From Nonomuraea sediminis (GTDB lineage: Bacteria; Actinomycetota; Actinomycetes; Streptosporangiales; Streptosporangiaceae): 46,334 bases of DNA. A program made the translations under genes and the position numbers. The DNA is taken from contig NZ_JAHDTI010000030.1 in NCBI RefSeq assembly GCF_018531495.1, positions 1-46,334 on the forward strand, read 5' to 3'. Numbering within the stretch: the stretch's first letter is position 1; every line of letters starts with the position of its first letter. Positions 32,495 through 41,366 of the stretch are shown in pieces. The notes below the pieces were generated by a model. The model was not told where the DNA came from. It worked only from the letters and a program-made list of their open reading frames with translations, and made no database searches.

Positions 32495-33631
32495 TCAGAG
32501 CCCGAAGACGGCCGCCAGCTCGTCGGTACGGCGCAGCAGCTCCTGAGCCAGATCGGTTCGCCACGTGCACCGCAGCGGCTCATCGGCCACGGTGCCCGCC
32601 TCGACCGCGGCCACGGCCGCCGCCCTGGCCCGCCGTACCCGATCCGCCAGGCCCGGCGGGGGAGTGGACGGCGCGGGCACCGTCTGCGGGCGCAGGTAGT
32701 AGAGGTCGTCCACCGGCGGCACGCCCGCGGCATGGCGCAGCGCGGCCAGCTCGACCGTCGCCTCGGCGTTCAGGCGCCGGTAGGCCACGAGGAGCTCGCC
32801 GTAGCGCGTGGTGTCGAACGAGCGGCTCTGCTCCAGGCGATGCCGGGCGAGGTGCGAGGGATCGCCTGGATCGCCGTTGCCGGGATCGAGCAGCAGGGCG
32901 CGGACTCCCATAACCTCGATACGGAGGCGGGCCCACGGCGCCTGCTCGTTGGCGATCAGTTCGTCCACGCGCAGCAGCGCCGACCTCGCGGTCTGCGCCT
33001 GGTTCTCCGCGACCTCGATGTGCAACCACATCTCGGCCGCGGCACACTGGATCCAGTGGCGGTCGGCGACCTCCTCGATGCGCGTCACCCACCGGCGCGC
33101 GTCCCGTTGCCTGCCGAGCAGGAGGCAGGACTCGGCGGCGACCTCGGCATGCCAGGCCCGGTGGATGCGGCCACGGTCGCCGCGCGACCAGGCCACCTCG
33201 AAGTGCTCGAGCGCGGTCCGCCAGTCGCCCATGACCCGCGCCAGGCCGCCGCGCAACGCGGCGGAGTCGGACGACGCGCCGTCGTACAGGGCGTCGGCGC
33301 TCCTGCACGCCTCCTCCAGCAGCGACTCGAGGCGATCGGGCCGCGGGTCGTCGAGGACCACGTAGTAGCGCAGCCTGTCCGCCTCGTAGCGGACCCACGC
33401 GTTGACCGCGGCGGGCGGGCCCCGCAGGATCTCCAGCACCAGCGCCAGCGCGCGATAGCTCTTGTTGGCGTGGTACCAGGCGTAGGCGGCGTCCATGGCC
33501 AACTCCGCCGCCCGCAGCGGATCCCCCTCGCGCTCACGCGCGCGTTCGTACAGAAAGGCGGCCTCCAGCCAGCGGTTCTCCCCGCTCGCCTGGTTGGCCT
33601 CGGTGACGAGCTGATCGAGGTCCTCGATCAC
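32495..33631 (-). CDS. TPR-like helical protein coupled to the HSP90 fusion
   Basis: 378 aa, predicted all-helical, cytoplasmic, with no signal peptide. The pattern of paired helices (ENRWLEAAFLYERARE, AALRGGLARVMGDWRTALEHFEVAW, AAESCLLLGRQRDARRWVTR) is that of tetratricopeptide-type repeats, although individual repeats are divergent. No catalytic motif is seen. The GTG start at 33631 overlaps the TGA of the HSP90-fusion gene (GTGA), a strong sign that the two work together. TPR proteins are the classic co-chaperones of HSP90, so a partner or client-adaptor role is an inference. No named family recognised. Confidence 0.7.
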   Translation of the reverse strand: MIEDLDQLVTEANQASGENRWLEAAFLYERAREREGDPLRAAELAMDAAYAWYHANKSYRALALVLEILRGPPAAVNAWVRYEADRLRYYVVLDDPRPDRLESLLEEACRSADALYDGASSDSAALRGGLARVMGDWRTALEHFEVAWSRGDRGRIHRAWHAEVAAESCLLLGRQRDARRWVTRIEEVADRHWIQCAAAEMWLHIEVAENQAQTARSALLRVDELIANEQAPWARLRIEVMGVRALLLDPGNGDPGDPSHLARHRLEQSRSFDTTRYGELLVAYRRLNAEATVELAALRHAAGVPPVDDLYYLRPQTVPAPSTPPPGLADRVRRARAAAVAAVEAGTVADEPLRCTWRTDLAQELLRRTDELAAVFGL

Positions 33632-36219
33632 CGGGGCCTACCGGCCTTGCCGATGAGGATCTGGGCGAACTCCGACTCCTCGGGGCCGAGGAAGGCGGCC
33701 ACCTCCTCCGCGCCCGCCTGCTGCCAGTCCTCGACCGTGGGATAGCGGTTGGCCAGGCGCTTGACGATCTCGGGCGACAGCGCCAGCGGCCTGATCTTCT
33801 CCTGCAGCCGGCCCGGCGACAGGTAGGTGGCCCACCCGTCGCCCTCCACGAGCTCGCGCAGGGCCGTGGACTTGCGGATCTCGCGGTCCAGGTACGAGGC
33901 CAGCCCGTTGCCCGCGCCGAGGGAGTAGGGGATGTAGAGCATGCCCTTCAGGTCGCTGGGGATGTCGGCGTCGCCGTCCTTACCGTCGCCCTCGCGCAGC
34001 AGGACCACCGGGCGGCCGCTGTGCGTGCCGTGCGCGACGCCCAGCTCGTACATCACGTTGGGGTTGGCGTCGGTGATCTCGGCCAGGAAGGCGTGCGCCT
34101 TGCCCATGTGCAGGCGCAGGTTCTCCAGCAGGCGCGGGTCGTCGTGGACGTCGCCGCCCACGATGAGCTGGCAGCCCCAGTGCTCCTCGACCGTCTGCCT
34201 GCACGCCTCGATCAGCGGCTGGTACCTGGCCGCGAACGGGGTGATCAGGAAGACGATGCGGTGGCGGGGCTGCGGGCCCGTCGTCGCCCTGCGGCGCTCC
34301 TCCTCGATCCGCAGCCGCGCCTGGGCCTCGCGCAGCTCGGCCTGGCCCTCGAGGAAGTCCAGGCTGCGCGACATCAGGTCGTGGAACTGGGCCTGGAAGG
34401 CGCTGAGCGTGCTCGAGGTGATCAGCTCGCCGTGGGCGATCACCGCGCTGTTGTACAGGCCGTTCATCAGCTGCCTGACGACCGGGTCGTTGAGGTCCTG
34501 CTGGGCCATCCTGCGCACCAGCGGGTTGTCGGCGTTGACGGTCAGGCGCTGCGGCGAGGCGGTCTCGGTGAGCCTGGCCAGCTCCTCGGCGATCTCGCGC
34601 ACGTAGGAGGCGGCGTTCGGGTCGCGGCGCACCTCGTCGGCCTTCTGCTGCGCGGTGGTGCGGGCGTCGGCGCGCAGGATCGCGTGGATCTCGGCGGGCT
34701 TGAACCGCCTGGCCTCGGCGCTGATCTTCCCGCCGAACGGGGTGCGCAGCGTGAGCGACATCGTCTCGGCCAGCCGTAGCACGTCGCGGTCGTCCTGCTC
34801 CAGCGGACGGAAGATGTCCCTGTCCTCCTGGCGGTCGACGTGCACCAGGTCGACCGCCACGCCGGGCAGCCGCGTGTAGGCCTCGAGCAGCTGCTCCTCG
34901 TAGAAGTGGCTGGCGTCGACCACTGTGGTGCCGGCGGCGTTGGCGATCTCGAAGTACTGCGCGGCGGTGTTGAGCGTGGTGAAGCAGGCCAGCCGCTTGC
35001 GGCCGTCGTCCTCGGGCAGCCCGGCCAGGATCTCAGGGAGCGTGCGCAGCCGGTGCAGCAGCTCGGGCGTGGGCACCAGGCGCTTGAGCTCCTCCTTCTC
35101 CTGGCCCAGGTTGGTGCGCCAGAGCAGCAGGTCGGCGAACTTCTCGAAGAAGGCGGGGTAGTAGTAGCAGGCGGCGGCGAAGCCCAGGCGGTGGTAGAGC
35201 GCGATGTCGGAGAAGCGGGACGGCTCCTCCTCCCGCAGCCGCTGCAGGTGCTCGATGACCAGGTCGCCCAGCGCCTCCTGGAGCATGCGGGTGGTGTCGT
35301 CGCGGATGAAGTTGTCGCGGGCCGCGGTGGGCGTCAGGTCGGGGGTGTCGATGATGCCGTTGACGAACCTGGCCCACTGGGGCAGCACGTCGGAGGCGTT
35401 CTCGCACAGGAACATCCGGTTCTGGAACACGCGGACCGTGCGCGGCTGGTCGACGTCGATCACCCGGGTCTTGCTGATGTACAGCACGCCGTTGGCCCTG
35501 ACGGGCGCCTCCAGGCGGACCGGGATCGCCTCCAGCACCAGGTCGTTGAACGTGCGCTGCACGTAGGTGTGGCAGTCGATCTGGAGCTCCTGACGGGTGA
35601 GCCCGGTCTTCTCCCACGGCATGTTCATCTGGTTCTCGGCGTGCGGCGCGCCGTTGAGGTGGATGGGCACCGCCAGCATGTCGGCGTACTTCCTGATCAG
35701 GTCGCGGACCTCGCTCTCCTGGATCAGCCCGCGGTCGGTCTCGTCCCGCAGGAAGACCGTCACCGTCGTGCCCGCCGAGGGCACCTCGCCACGCTCAAGG
35801 CGGTACTCCTTGCTGCCCTCGTTCTCCCAGAGCCAGCCCTCCTCCGCGCCCTGCTTCCTGGTGCGCACCTCGACCTTCCTGGCCACCACGAACGCCGACA
35901 GGAAGCCGATGCCGAACTGGCCGATCAGGCCCTCGATCTCGGCGCCCTCGATCTTGGTGAGCGAGCTGCCCACGTTCGACAGGTAGTCGACCAGGTCGTC
36001 GCGGTCCATGCCGATGCCGTTGTCGCGGACCGTGATGACCAGCTCCTGCGGCCGGGTCTCGATGTCGATGCGGCCGACCCCCGGATCCGCGTGCGCGCGC
36101 CGTTTGATCGAGTCGTGCGCGTTCTGGATCAGCTCGCGGATGAAGACCTTCTTCTCCGCGTAGAGGTTCTTCGCCACCAACTGGATGAGGCCGTCGAAGT
36201 CGAGCTGCATTTCCGGCAT
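33628..36219 (-). CDS. HSP90-family ATPase fused to TIR/deoxyribosyltransferase-like domain
   Basis: 863 aa. The N-terminal GHKL ATPase of HSP90/HtpG type has FIRELIQNAHDS (Glu29 and Asn33), VRDNGIGM, and the lid region SNVGSSLTK with GQFGIGFLSAF. The HSP90 middle domain follows, including FVNGIIDTPDLTPTAARD. Instead of a normal HtpG C-terminus, about residues 650-770 form an alpha/beta domain (RIVFLITPFAARY, then ITDANPNVMYELGVAHG with the conserved Glu near 724) resembling nucleoside 2-deoxyribosyltransferase and TIR-like effector domains. The last 60 residues look like a helix-hairpin-helix. ATG 36219 has GGAGG 6 bases upstream. The stop overlaps the TPR gene start. Function is not established; NAD or nucleotide cleavage controlled by the chaperone is a hypothesis. 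Confidence 0.85.
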   Translation of the reverse strand: MPEMQLDFDGLIQLVAKNLYAEKKVFIRELIQNAHDSIKRRAHADPGVGRIDIETRPQELVITVRDNGIGMDRDDLVDYLSNVGSSLTKIEGAEIEGLIGQFGIGFLSAFVVARKVEVRTRKQGAEEGWLWENEGSKEYRLERGEVPSAGTTVTVFLRDETDRGLIQESEVRDLIRKYADMLAVPIHLNGAPHAENQMNMPWEKTGLTRQELQIDCHTYVQRTFNDLVLEAIPVRLEAPVRANGVLYISKTRVIDVDQPRTVRVFQNRMFLCENASDVLPQWARFVNGIIDTPDLTPTAARDNFIRDDTTRMLQEALGDLVIEHLQRLREEEPSRFSDIALYHRLGFAAACYYYPAFFEKFADLLLWRTNLGQEKEELKRLVPTPELLHRLRTLPEILAGLPEDDGRKRLACFTTLNTAAQYFEIANAAGTTVVDASHFYEEQLLEAYTRLPGVAVDLVHVDRQEDRDIFRPLEQDDRDVLRLAETMSLTLRTPFGGKISAEARRFKPAEIHAILRADARTTAQQKADEVRRDPNAASYVREIAEELARLTETASPQRLTVNADNPLVRRMAQQDLNDPVVRQLMNGLYNSAVIAHGELITSSTLSAFQAQFHDLMSRSLDFLEGQAELREAQARLRIEEERRRATTGPQPRHRIVFLITPFAARYQPLIEACRQTVEEHWGCQLIVGGDVHDDPRLLENLRLHMGKAHAFLAEITDANPNVMYELGVAHGTHSGRPVVLLREGDGKDGDADIPSDLKGMLYIPYSLGAGNGLASYLDREIRKSTALRELVEGDGWATYLSPGRLQEKIRPLALSPEIVKRLANRYPTVEDWQQAGAEEVAAFLGPEESEFAQILIGKAGRPR

Positions 36220-36384
36220 GGGGGAGCCTCCGGGAAGGAAGGATTGCCGCTCGTGACAGGCTAACCGTGAGGGACCGGGTTTCGCCCTGGAAGCTGACGG
36301 GGTGGTGTCGGCCGCCCCGCACTGTCGGTGCGGCCCACTAGGCTCTTGCCTGCACCCAACAGCAGATCGAGGAGGCGCCGCTCC

Positions 36385-39300
36385 ATGTCGTCCACTGACT
36401 CGTTCGTTCATCTGCACGTCCACACGGAGTACTCCATGCTGGACGGCGCGGCGCGACTCAAGCAGATGTTCAAACAGGTCGGCGACCTGGGCATGCCGGC
36501 GATCGCGATCACCGACCACGGCAACATGCACGGCGCCTACGACTTCTACAAGCAGGCCACCGCCGCCGACATCACGCCGATCATCGGCATCGAGGCGTAC
36601 GTGGCGCCGGAGCTGCGCCACAACAAGAAGCCCGTGCTGTGGGGCGAGCCCCACCAGAAGAGGGACGACGTCTCCGCGGGTGGCTACTACACCCACATGA
36701 CGATCTGGGCGCGCAACAAGACCGGCCTGCACAACCTGATGAAGCTGTCCTCGCGCGCCTACACCGAGGGCTTCGTGCGCAAGTGGGCCCGGATGGACGC
36801 CGAGATCCTCGCCGAGCACGCCGACGGGCTGATGGCCACCACCGGCTGCCCGTCGGGCGAGGTGCAGACCCGGCTGCGGCTCGGGCAGTACGACGAGGCG
36901 CTCAAGGCCGCGGCGAAGTTCCAGGAGATCTTCGGCAAGGACAACTTCTACCTGGAGATCATGGACCACGGGCTCGACATCGAGCGCCGCGTCCGCGACG
37001 GGCTGACCAGGATCAGCAAGGAGCTGGCCATCCCGCCGCTGGTCACCAACGACTCGCACTACACCTACGAGTCCGACGCCTCCTCCCACGACGCCCTGCT
37101 GTGCATCCAGACCGGCAAGCAGCTGTCCGACCCCGACCGCTTCCGCTTCGACGGGTCCGGCTACTACATCAAGACCGCCGACGAGATGCGCGCGGTCGAC
37201 TCCTCCGACCTGTGGGCCGAGGGCTGCCGCAACACGCTGCTGGTGGCCGAGAAGGTCGACACGAGCGGGTTCTTCCAGTTCAAGAACTTGATGCCGACCT
37301 ACCCCATCCCCGATGGCATGACCGAGCTGGACTACTTCCGCAAGGTCGTCTGGGAGGGCATGGACCGCCGCTGGCCGGAGGGCTTCGACGAGCAGCACCG
37401 CAAGCAGTGCGAGTACGAGATCGGGATCATCGAGCAGATGGGCTTCCCGAGCTACTTCCTCGTGGTCGCCGACTTCATCATGTGGGCCAAGGAGAACGGC
37501 ATCCCCGTCGGCCCCGGCCGAGGCTCGGCCGCGGGCTCGCTGGTGGCCTACGCGATGGGCATCACCGACCTCGACCCGCTGCCCCACGGCCTGATCTTCG
37601 AGCGGTTCCTCAACCCCGAGCGCGTGTCCATGCCCGACGTCGACATCGACTTCGACGAGCGCAGGCGGGCCGACGTGATCCGCTACGTGACCGAGAAGTG
37701 GGGCGCCGACAAGGTCGCCATGATCGCCACGTTCGGCACCATCAAGGCCAAGGCCGCCATCAAGGACGCCGGCCGCGTCCTGGGCTATCCCTACGCGCTC
37801 GGCGACCGGGTCTCCAAGGCGTTCCCGCCCGCCGTGATGGGCAAGGACATCCCGCTGTCGGGCATCTTCGACAAGGACCACCCCCGCTACAACGAGGCGG
37901 GCGAGCTGCGCAAGCTCTACGAGGAGGACGTCGACGTCAAGTCGACGATGGACCTCGGGCGCGGCCTGGAGGGCCTGATCAGGCAGACCGGCGTGCACGC
38001 CGCCGGCGTGATCATGTCCAGCGAGGTGATCACCGACCACATCCCGGTCATGCGCCGCGACTCCGACGGCGCGATCATCACGCAGTTCGACTACCCGACC
38101 TGCGAGACGCTCGGCCTGCTGAAGATGGACTTCCTGGGCCTGCGCAACCTCACCATCATGGACGACTGCCTCAAGATGATCGAGGCCAGTTCCGGCGAGA
38201 AGATCGACCTGCTGAAGCTGCCGCTCGACGACCGCAAGTCCTACGAGCTGCTCAGCCGCGGTGACACGCTCGGCGTCTTCCAGCTCGACGGCGGCGGCAT
38301 GCGCTCGCTGCTGCGCCTCATGCGCCCCGACAACTTCGAGGACATCTCCGCCGCTCTCGCGCTGTACCGTCCCGGCCCGATGGGCGCCAACTCCCACACC
38401 AACTACGCGCTGCGCAAGAACGCCCAGCAGGAGATCACGCCGATCCACCCCGAGCTGGAGGAGCCGCTCAGGGACATCCTCGACACGACCTACGGCCTGA
38501 TCGTCTATCAGGAGCAGGTCATGGCCATCGCGCAGAAGGTGGCCGGGTTCTCGCTCGGCAGCGCCGACCTGCTGCGCCGCGCGATGGGCAAGAAGAAGAA
38601 GTCCGAGCTGGACAAGCAGTACGAGTTCTACGAGAAGGGCATGCAGGACAACGGCTTCTCCGCCGCGTCGATCAAGGCCCTGTGGGACATCCTGCTGCCG
38701 TTCTCCGACTACGCCTTCAACAAGGCGCACACCGCGGCCTACGGCCTGATCGCTTACTGGACCGCCTACCTGAAGGCCAACCACCCCGCCGCCTACATGG
38801 CCGCGCTGCTGTCCAGCGTGAAGGACGACAAGGACAAGTCGGCCCTCTACCTGAACGAGTGCCGCCGGATGGGCATCAAGGTCTACCCGCCGGACGTCAA
38901 CGACTCCGACTTCGACTTCACCCCGCGCGGCACCGACATCCGCTTCGGGCTGTCGGCCGTCCGCAACGTGGGCGGCAACGTCGTCGACGGGATCCTCAAG
39001 GCGCGCAAGGAGAAGGGTCGCTTCGTCGACTTCAAGGACTTCCTGCGCAAGGTGCCCGCCATCGTCTGCAACAAGCGCGTCATCGAGTCGCTGATCAAGG
39101 CCGGCGGCTTCGACTCGCTGGGTCACGTCCGCAAGGGCCTGGTCATGGTGCACGAGCAGGCCGTCGACGCGATCATCGACATCAAGAAGAACGAGGCCAT
39201 CGGGCAGGACTCGCTGTTCGGCGCTGTCGAGGGCGAGGAGGACCAGACCTTCGACGTGCAGATCCCGGTCGGCGAGTGGGACAAGAACACCCTGCTCCAG

Positions 39301-39912
39301 TTCGAGCGGGAGATGCTCGGCCTGTACGTCTCCGACCACCCGCTGTTCGGCGTGGAGCACATCCTGTCCGCCGGGGCCGACTGCTCCATCGCCGCGCTGC
39401 AGGACGACAGCCGCACCGACGGGCAGATCGTCACGGTCGGCGGCATCCTGTCGGGCGTGCAGCGCAAGGTCACCAAGAAGGGCGACACCTGGGTGCTCAC
39501 CCAGCTGGAGGACCTCGAAGGCTCCATCGAGGTGATGATCTTCCCGTCGGCCTACCAGCTGTGCTCGACGATCCTGGCCGAGGACGCGATCGTCTTCGTC
39601 AAGGGCCGCATCGACAAGCGGGAGGACGTGGGGAAGATCATCGCGATGGAGGTGACCGCGCCCGACCTCTCCCAGGAGGCGGGCGGTCCGCTCGTCGTCA
39701 GCCTCCCGATGACGCGGTGCACGCCGCCGGTGGTCACCCGCCTCAAGGAGATCCTCACCACCCATCCCGGCACGTCCGAGGTCCACCTGCAGGTGCACAG
39801 CGGGCCGAAGACCACCGTCATGCGCGTCGAGGACCGCTACCGCGTCACGCCGTCACCTGCCCTCATGGGCGACCTGAAGCAACTCCTCGGCCCGGCCTGC
39901 CTGGGCGGCTAG
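36385..39912 (+). CDS. dnaE: DNA polymerase III subunit alpha
   Basis: Replicative polymerase catalytic subunit (DnaE1 type, 1175 aa). The N-terminal PHP domain (FVHLHVHTEYSMLDGA, ITDHGNMHGAYDFY) keeps metal-binding histidines, so it may be active as a proofreading nuclease, as in other actinobacterial DnaE1. The polymerase core has GPGRGSAAGSLVAY and the catalytic aspartates in PDVDIDF (D418, D420). Further on are the tandem HhH motif and an OB-fold domain (QIVTVGGILSGVQRK). ATG 36385 has GAGGAGG 9 bases upstream; the frame is open to 36328. It is divergent from the HSP90 fusion; a TAGGCT at 36339-36344 could be its -10. Confidence 0.97.
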   Translation: MSSTDSFVHLHVHTEYSMLDGAARLKQMFKQVGDLGMPAIAITDHGNMHGAYDFYKQATAADITPIIGIEAYVAPELRHNKKPVLWGEPHQKRDDVSAGGYYTHMTIWARNKTGLHNLMKLSSRAYTEGFVRKWARMDAEILAEHADGLMATTGCPSGEVQTRLRLGQYDEALKAAAKFQEIFGKDNFYLEIMDHGLDIERRVRDGLTRISKELAIPPLVTNDSHYTYESDASSHDALLCIQTGKQLSDPDRFRFDGSGYYIKTADEMRAVDSSDLWAEGCRNTLLVAEKVDTSGFFQFKNLMPTYPIPDGMTELDYFRKVVWEGMDRRWPEGFDEQHRKQCEYEIGIIEQMGFPSYFLVVADFIMWAKENGIPVGPGRGSAAGSLVAYAMGITDLDPLPHGLIFERFLNPERVSMPDVDIDFDERRRADVIRYVTEKWGADKVAMIATFGTIKAKAAIKDAGRVLGYPYALGDRVSKAFPPAVMGKDIPLSGIFDKDHPRYNEAGELRKLYEEDVDVKSTMDLGRGLEGLIRQTGVHAAGVIMSSEVITDHIPVMRRDSDGAIITQFDYPTCETLGLLKMDFLGLRNLTIMDDCLKMIEASSGEKIDLLKLPLDDRKSYELLSRGDTLGVFQLDGGGMRSLLRLMRPDNFEDISAALALYRPGPMGANSHTNYALRKNAQQEITPIHPELEEPLRDILDTTYGLIVYQEQVMAIAQKVAGFSLGSADLLRRAMGKKKKSELDKQYEFYEKGMQDNGFSAASIKALWDILLPFSDYAFNKAHTAAYGLIAYWTAYLKANHPAAYMAALLSSVKDDKDKSALYLNECRRMGIKVYPPDVNDSDFDFTPRGTDIRFGLSAVRNVGGNVVDGILKARKEKGRFVDFKDFLRKVPAIVCNKRVIESLIKAGGFDSLGHVRKGLVMVHEQAVDAIIDIKKNEAIGQDSLFGAVEGEEDQTFDVQIPVGEWDKNTLLQFEREMLGLYVSDHPLFGVEHILSAGADCSIAALQDDSRTDGQIVTVGGILSGVQRKVTKKGDTWVLTQLEDLEGSIEVMIFPSAYQLCSTILAEDAIVFVKGRIDKREDVGKIIAMEVTAPDLSQEAGGPLVVSLPMTRCTPPVVTRLKEILTTHPGTSEVHLQVHSGPKTTVMRVEDRYRVTPSPALMGDLKQLLGPACLGG

Positions 39913-39920
39913 CGTCCTGT

Positions 39921-39955
39921 TCCGGTACGGCGGGCCGCTCGCCCGCCGTACCGGA
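39921..39955 (+). terminator. Long hairpin terminator after dnaE
   Basis: Perfect 15-base stem, tccggtacggcgggc with its complement, around a 5-base loop (cgctc), 9 bases past the dnaE stop. No T-run, but the stem strength makes it a likely terminator. Confidence 0.65.
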
Positions 39956-40015
39956 GATCGGGGAGTTAGCCTCGGGGCGTTGGATCACTGACCCCCGATG
40001 GAGGGTGAACTGGAC

Positions 40016-40825
40016 ATGTCATCATTCACGAGTCACACGCTGGACGTTCCGGGCGCGCGTCTGCAGTACGACGTGCGGGGCTCGGGGCCGGTGCTGATGC
40101 TGATCGGCCATCCGATGGCCGCCGACGGGTTCGCTCCCCTCGGTGAGGTGATGGCCGAGGATCACACGGTCGTGACGTACGACCCCCGGGGCTTCGGCCG
40201 CAGCACGATCGACGACCGCGGTCAGGACGCCGAGCCCGACATGCTGGCCGACGACGTCCGCCGGGTGCTCGAGGCGGTCGGCGGGGGACCGGCGGACGTG
40301 TTCGGCAGCAGCGGCGGCGCCGTCAGCGGGCTTGCGCTGGCCACCCTGTTCCCCGGCCACGTGCGCACCCTGGTCGCCCACGAACCGCCCCTCGCCCTGC
40401 TCCTGCCCGATCCCGACCAGGCGCGCGCCGGGGTCACCGAGATCTACGACACCTACCGCACCGCCGGCATCGGCGCCGCGTGGCAGAAGTTCTTCACCTT
40501 CACCGGCATCAGCATGCCGCCCCAGGGCGAGGACGCCGCACCCCGGCCGCCGGCGGCCGAGATGCTGGCGACCAGCGAACGCTTCTTCGGCCACAGCGTG
40601 CTGCCCATCACCCTCTACGAGCCCGACGTCGAAGCCCTCCGCTCGGGCCCGGTCCGCGTCGTCCCCGCCGGCGGCACGACCTCCAAGGGCGAGTTCGCCC
40701 AGCGCACCGCCGCCGCCCTCGCCGAGCGCCTCGGCACCCCGCTGGCCGACTTCCCCGGCGACCACGGCGGCTTCCTCCACCAGGCCAAGGACTTCGCCAC
40801 CACCCTCAGGTCCGTCCTCTCCTAA
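40016..40825 (+). CDS. Alpha/beta fold hydrolase
   Basis: 269 aa cytoplasmic alpha/beta hydrolase, no signal peptide. The oxyanion-hole segment GHPMAADG follows strand 3; the nucleophile elbow is GSSGG with Ser99; the catalytic His is in GDHGGFLHQ near the C-terminus, and an acidic residue before it completes the triad. The broad family includes esterases, haloperoxidase-like enzymes and lactonases, so the substrate cannot be given. ATG 40016 is chosen because GGAGG lies 11 bases upstream; an ATG at 39998 in the same frame precedes that site. It is isolated, with a terminator before it and a 541-base gap after it. Confidence 0.85.
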   Translation: MSSFTSHTLDVPGARLQYDVRGSGPVLMLIGHPMAADGFAPLGEVMAEDHTVVTYDPRGFGRSTIDDRGQDAEPDMLADDVRRVLEAVGGGPADVFGSSGGAVSGLALATLFPGHVRTLVAHEPPLALLLPDPDQARAGVTEIYDTYRTAGIGAAWQKFFTFTGISMPPQGEDAAPRPPAAEMLATSERFFGHSVLPITLYEPDVEALRSGPVRVVPAGGTTSKGEFAQRTAAALAERLGTPLADFPGDHGGFLHQAKDFATTLRSVLS

Positions 40826-41137
40826 CGCTCCTTTCCTGTACGGCAGGCCACCCCACCGCCACCCGCCGCACTTCGGTCGCCGACCTCCAGGGAGACGCCC
40901 GCTGACCGGATGACGGTCGCCCGCCGTAACGACGCACGGAAAGCACGGGAGCGGCCCCACGATCCCGCGTCCCGCAACAGCGGTGACCTCATGCGCGGGT
41001 GGCAGCGTGCGGGGTGCGCGCGCGACGGGCTACCGGGCGGGTGCGATCGCGGGCGGACGAGGTGACCCTGGGCCAAGAGGCGGGTGGCAGTGACGTGCAG
41101 CGGGCGGCGTCGGGCAGGGCGTGTGGGGATGCCCGGG
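40826..41137. other. Intergenic region without recognisable gene
   Basis: GC-rich stretch between the hydrolase and the phosphatase promoter region. Frames through it look like shadows, and I see no RNA gene or strong hairpin beyond a short gaccg/cggtc stem. Confidence 0.5.
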
Positions 41138-41171
41138 GTTCATTCGATGTTTGTTAAGAAGGGTTCCTAAC
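41138..41171 (+). promoter_or_regulatory. PHO-box-like direct repeat and inverted repeat
   Basis: GTTCATT (41138-41144) and GTTTGTT (41149-41155) are spaced exactly 11 bases, the periodicity of PhoP-binding PHO boxes in streptomycetes (consensus near GTTCACC). Overlapping it is an imperfect inverted repeat gttaagaa / ttcctaac (41153-41160, 41164-41171). Both lie directly upstream of the -35 of a phosphatase operon. Confidence 0.4.
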
Positions 41172-41175
41172 TTTC

Positions 41176-41205
41176 TTGACATGGGTTTGGCGGGTTTGCC
41201 ACGAT
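41176..41205 (+). promoter_or_regulatory. Promoter of phosphatase operon
   Basis: Perfect TTGACA (41176-41181), 18-base spacer, CACGAT (41200-41205). The poor -10 with a perfect -35 would suit an activated promoter. Confidence 0.55.
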
Positions 41206-41211
41206 GCCGGT

Positions 41212-41350
41212 GAAGCGGCTTGGCGCGGCCCCCGGGTGAAAGCCCGGCGGGTGACGTGCTCAGCGAGAGATCTGCTGTCCCGGCCGCAGTAAGGGTGTGC
41301 GACGGCCGCCAGCCGCCGCGCGCCGAGCCAGTGTGCCCGGATCTCTCACC
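41212..41350 (+). promoter_or_regulatory. Structured 5' UTR, possibly a riboswitch
   Basis: About 155 bases of leader precede the phosphatase ATG. Visible structure: a GAAA-capped hairpin ccgggt/gcccgg (41232-41247), and a long-range 8-base stem gagagatc (41265-41272) / gatctctc (41340-41347) enclosing tgctgtcccggccgcag, agtaaggg and gagccagtgtgcc. The order of GGTGAAA, a GTCCCG..CGCAGTAAG block and GAGCCAG recalls a cobalamin riboswitch, but spacing is not canonical and the B12 box match is partial. I call it a structured leader of unknown ligand. Confidence 0.4.
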
Positions 41351-41366
41351 CCCTTGGAGTTCTGCC

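Noticed and set aside
33628..39798. A 2056-codon minus-strand frame running through the antisense of dnaE into the HSP90 fusion
   Set aside because: Only the part from 36219 downward shows protein homology and has a Shine-Dalgarno. The rest is an open antisense frame caused by GC bias.
41232..41350. Firm assignment of the phosphatase leader as a cobalamin or c-di-AMP riboswitch
   Set aside because: Core spacing differs from the cobalamin consensus, and the c-di-AMP (ydaO) core words are missing, so only a structured leader is claimed.
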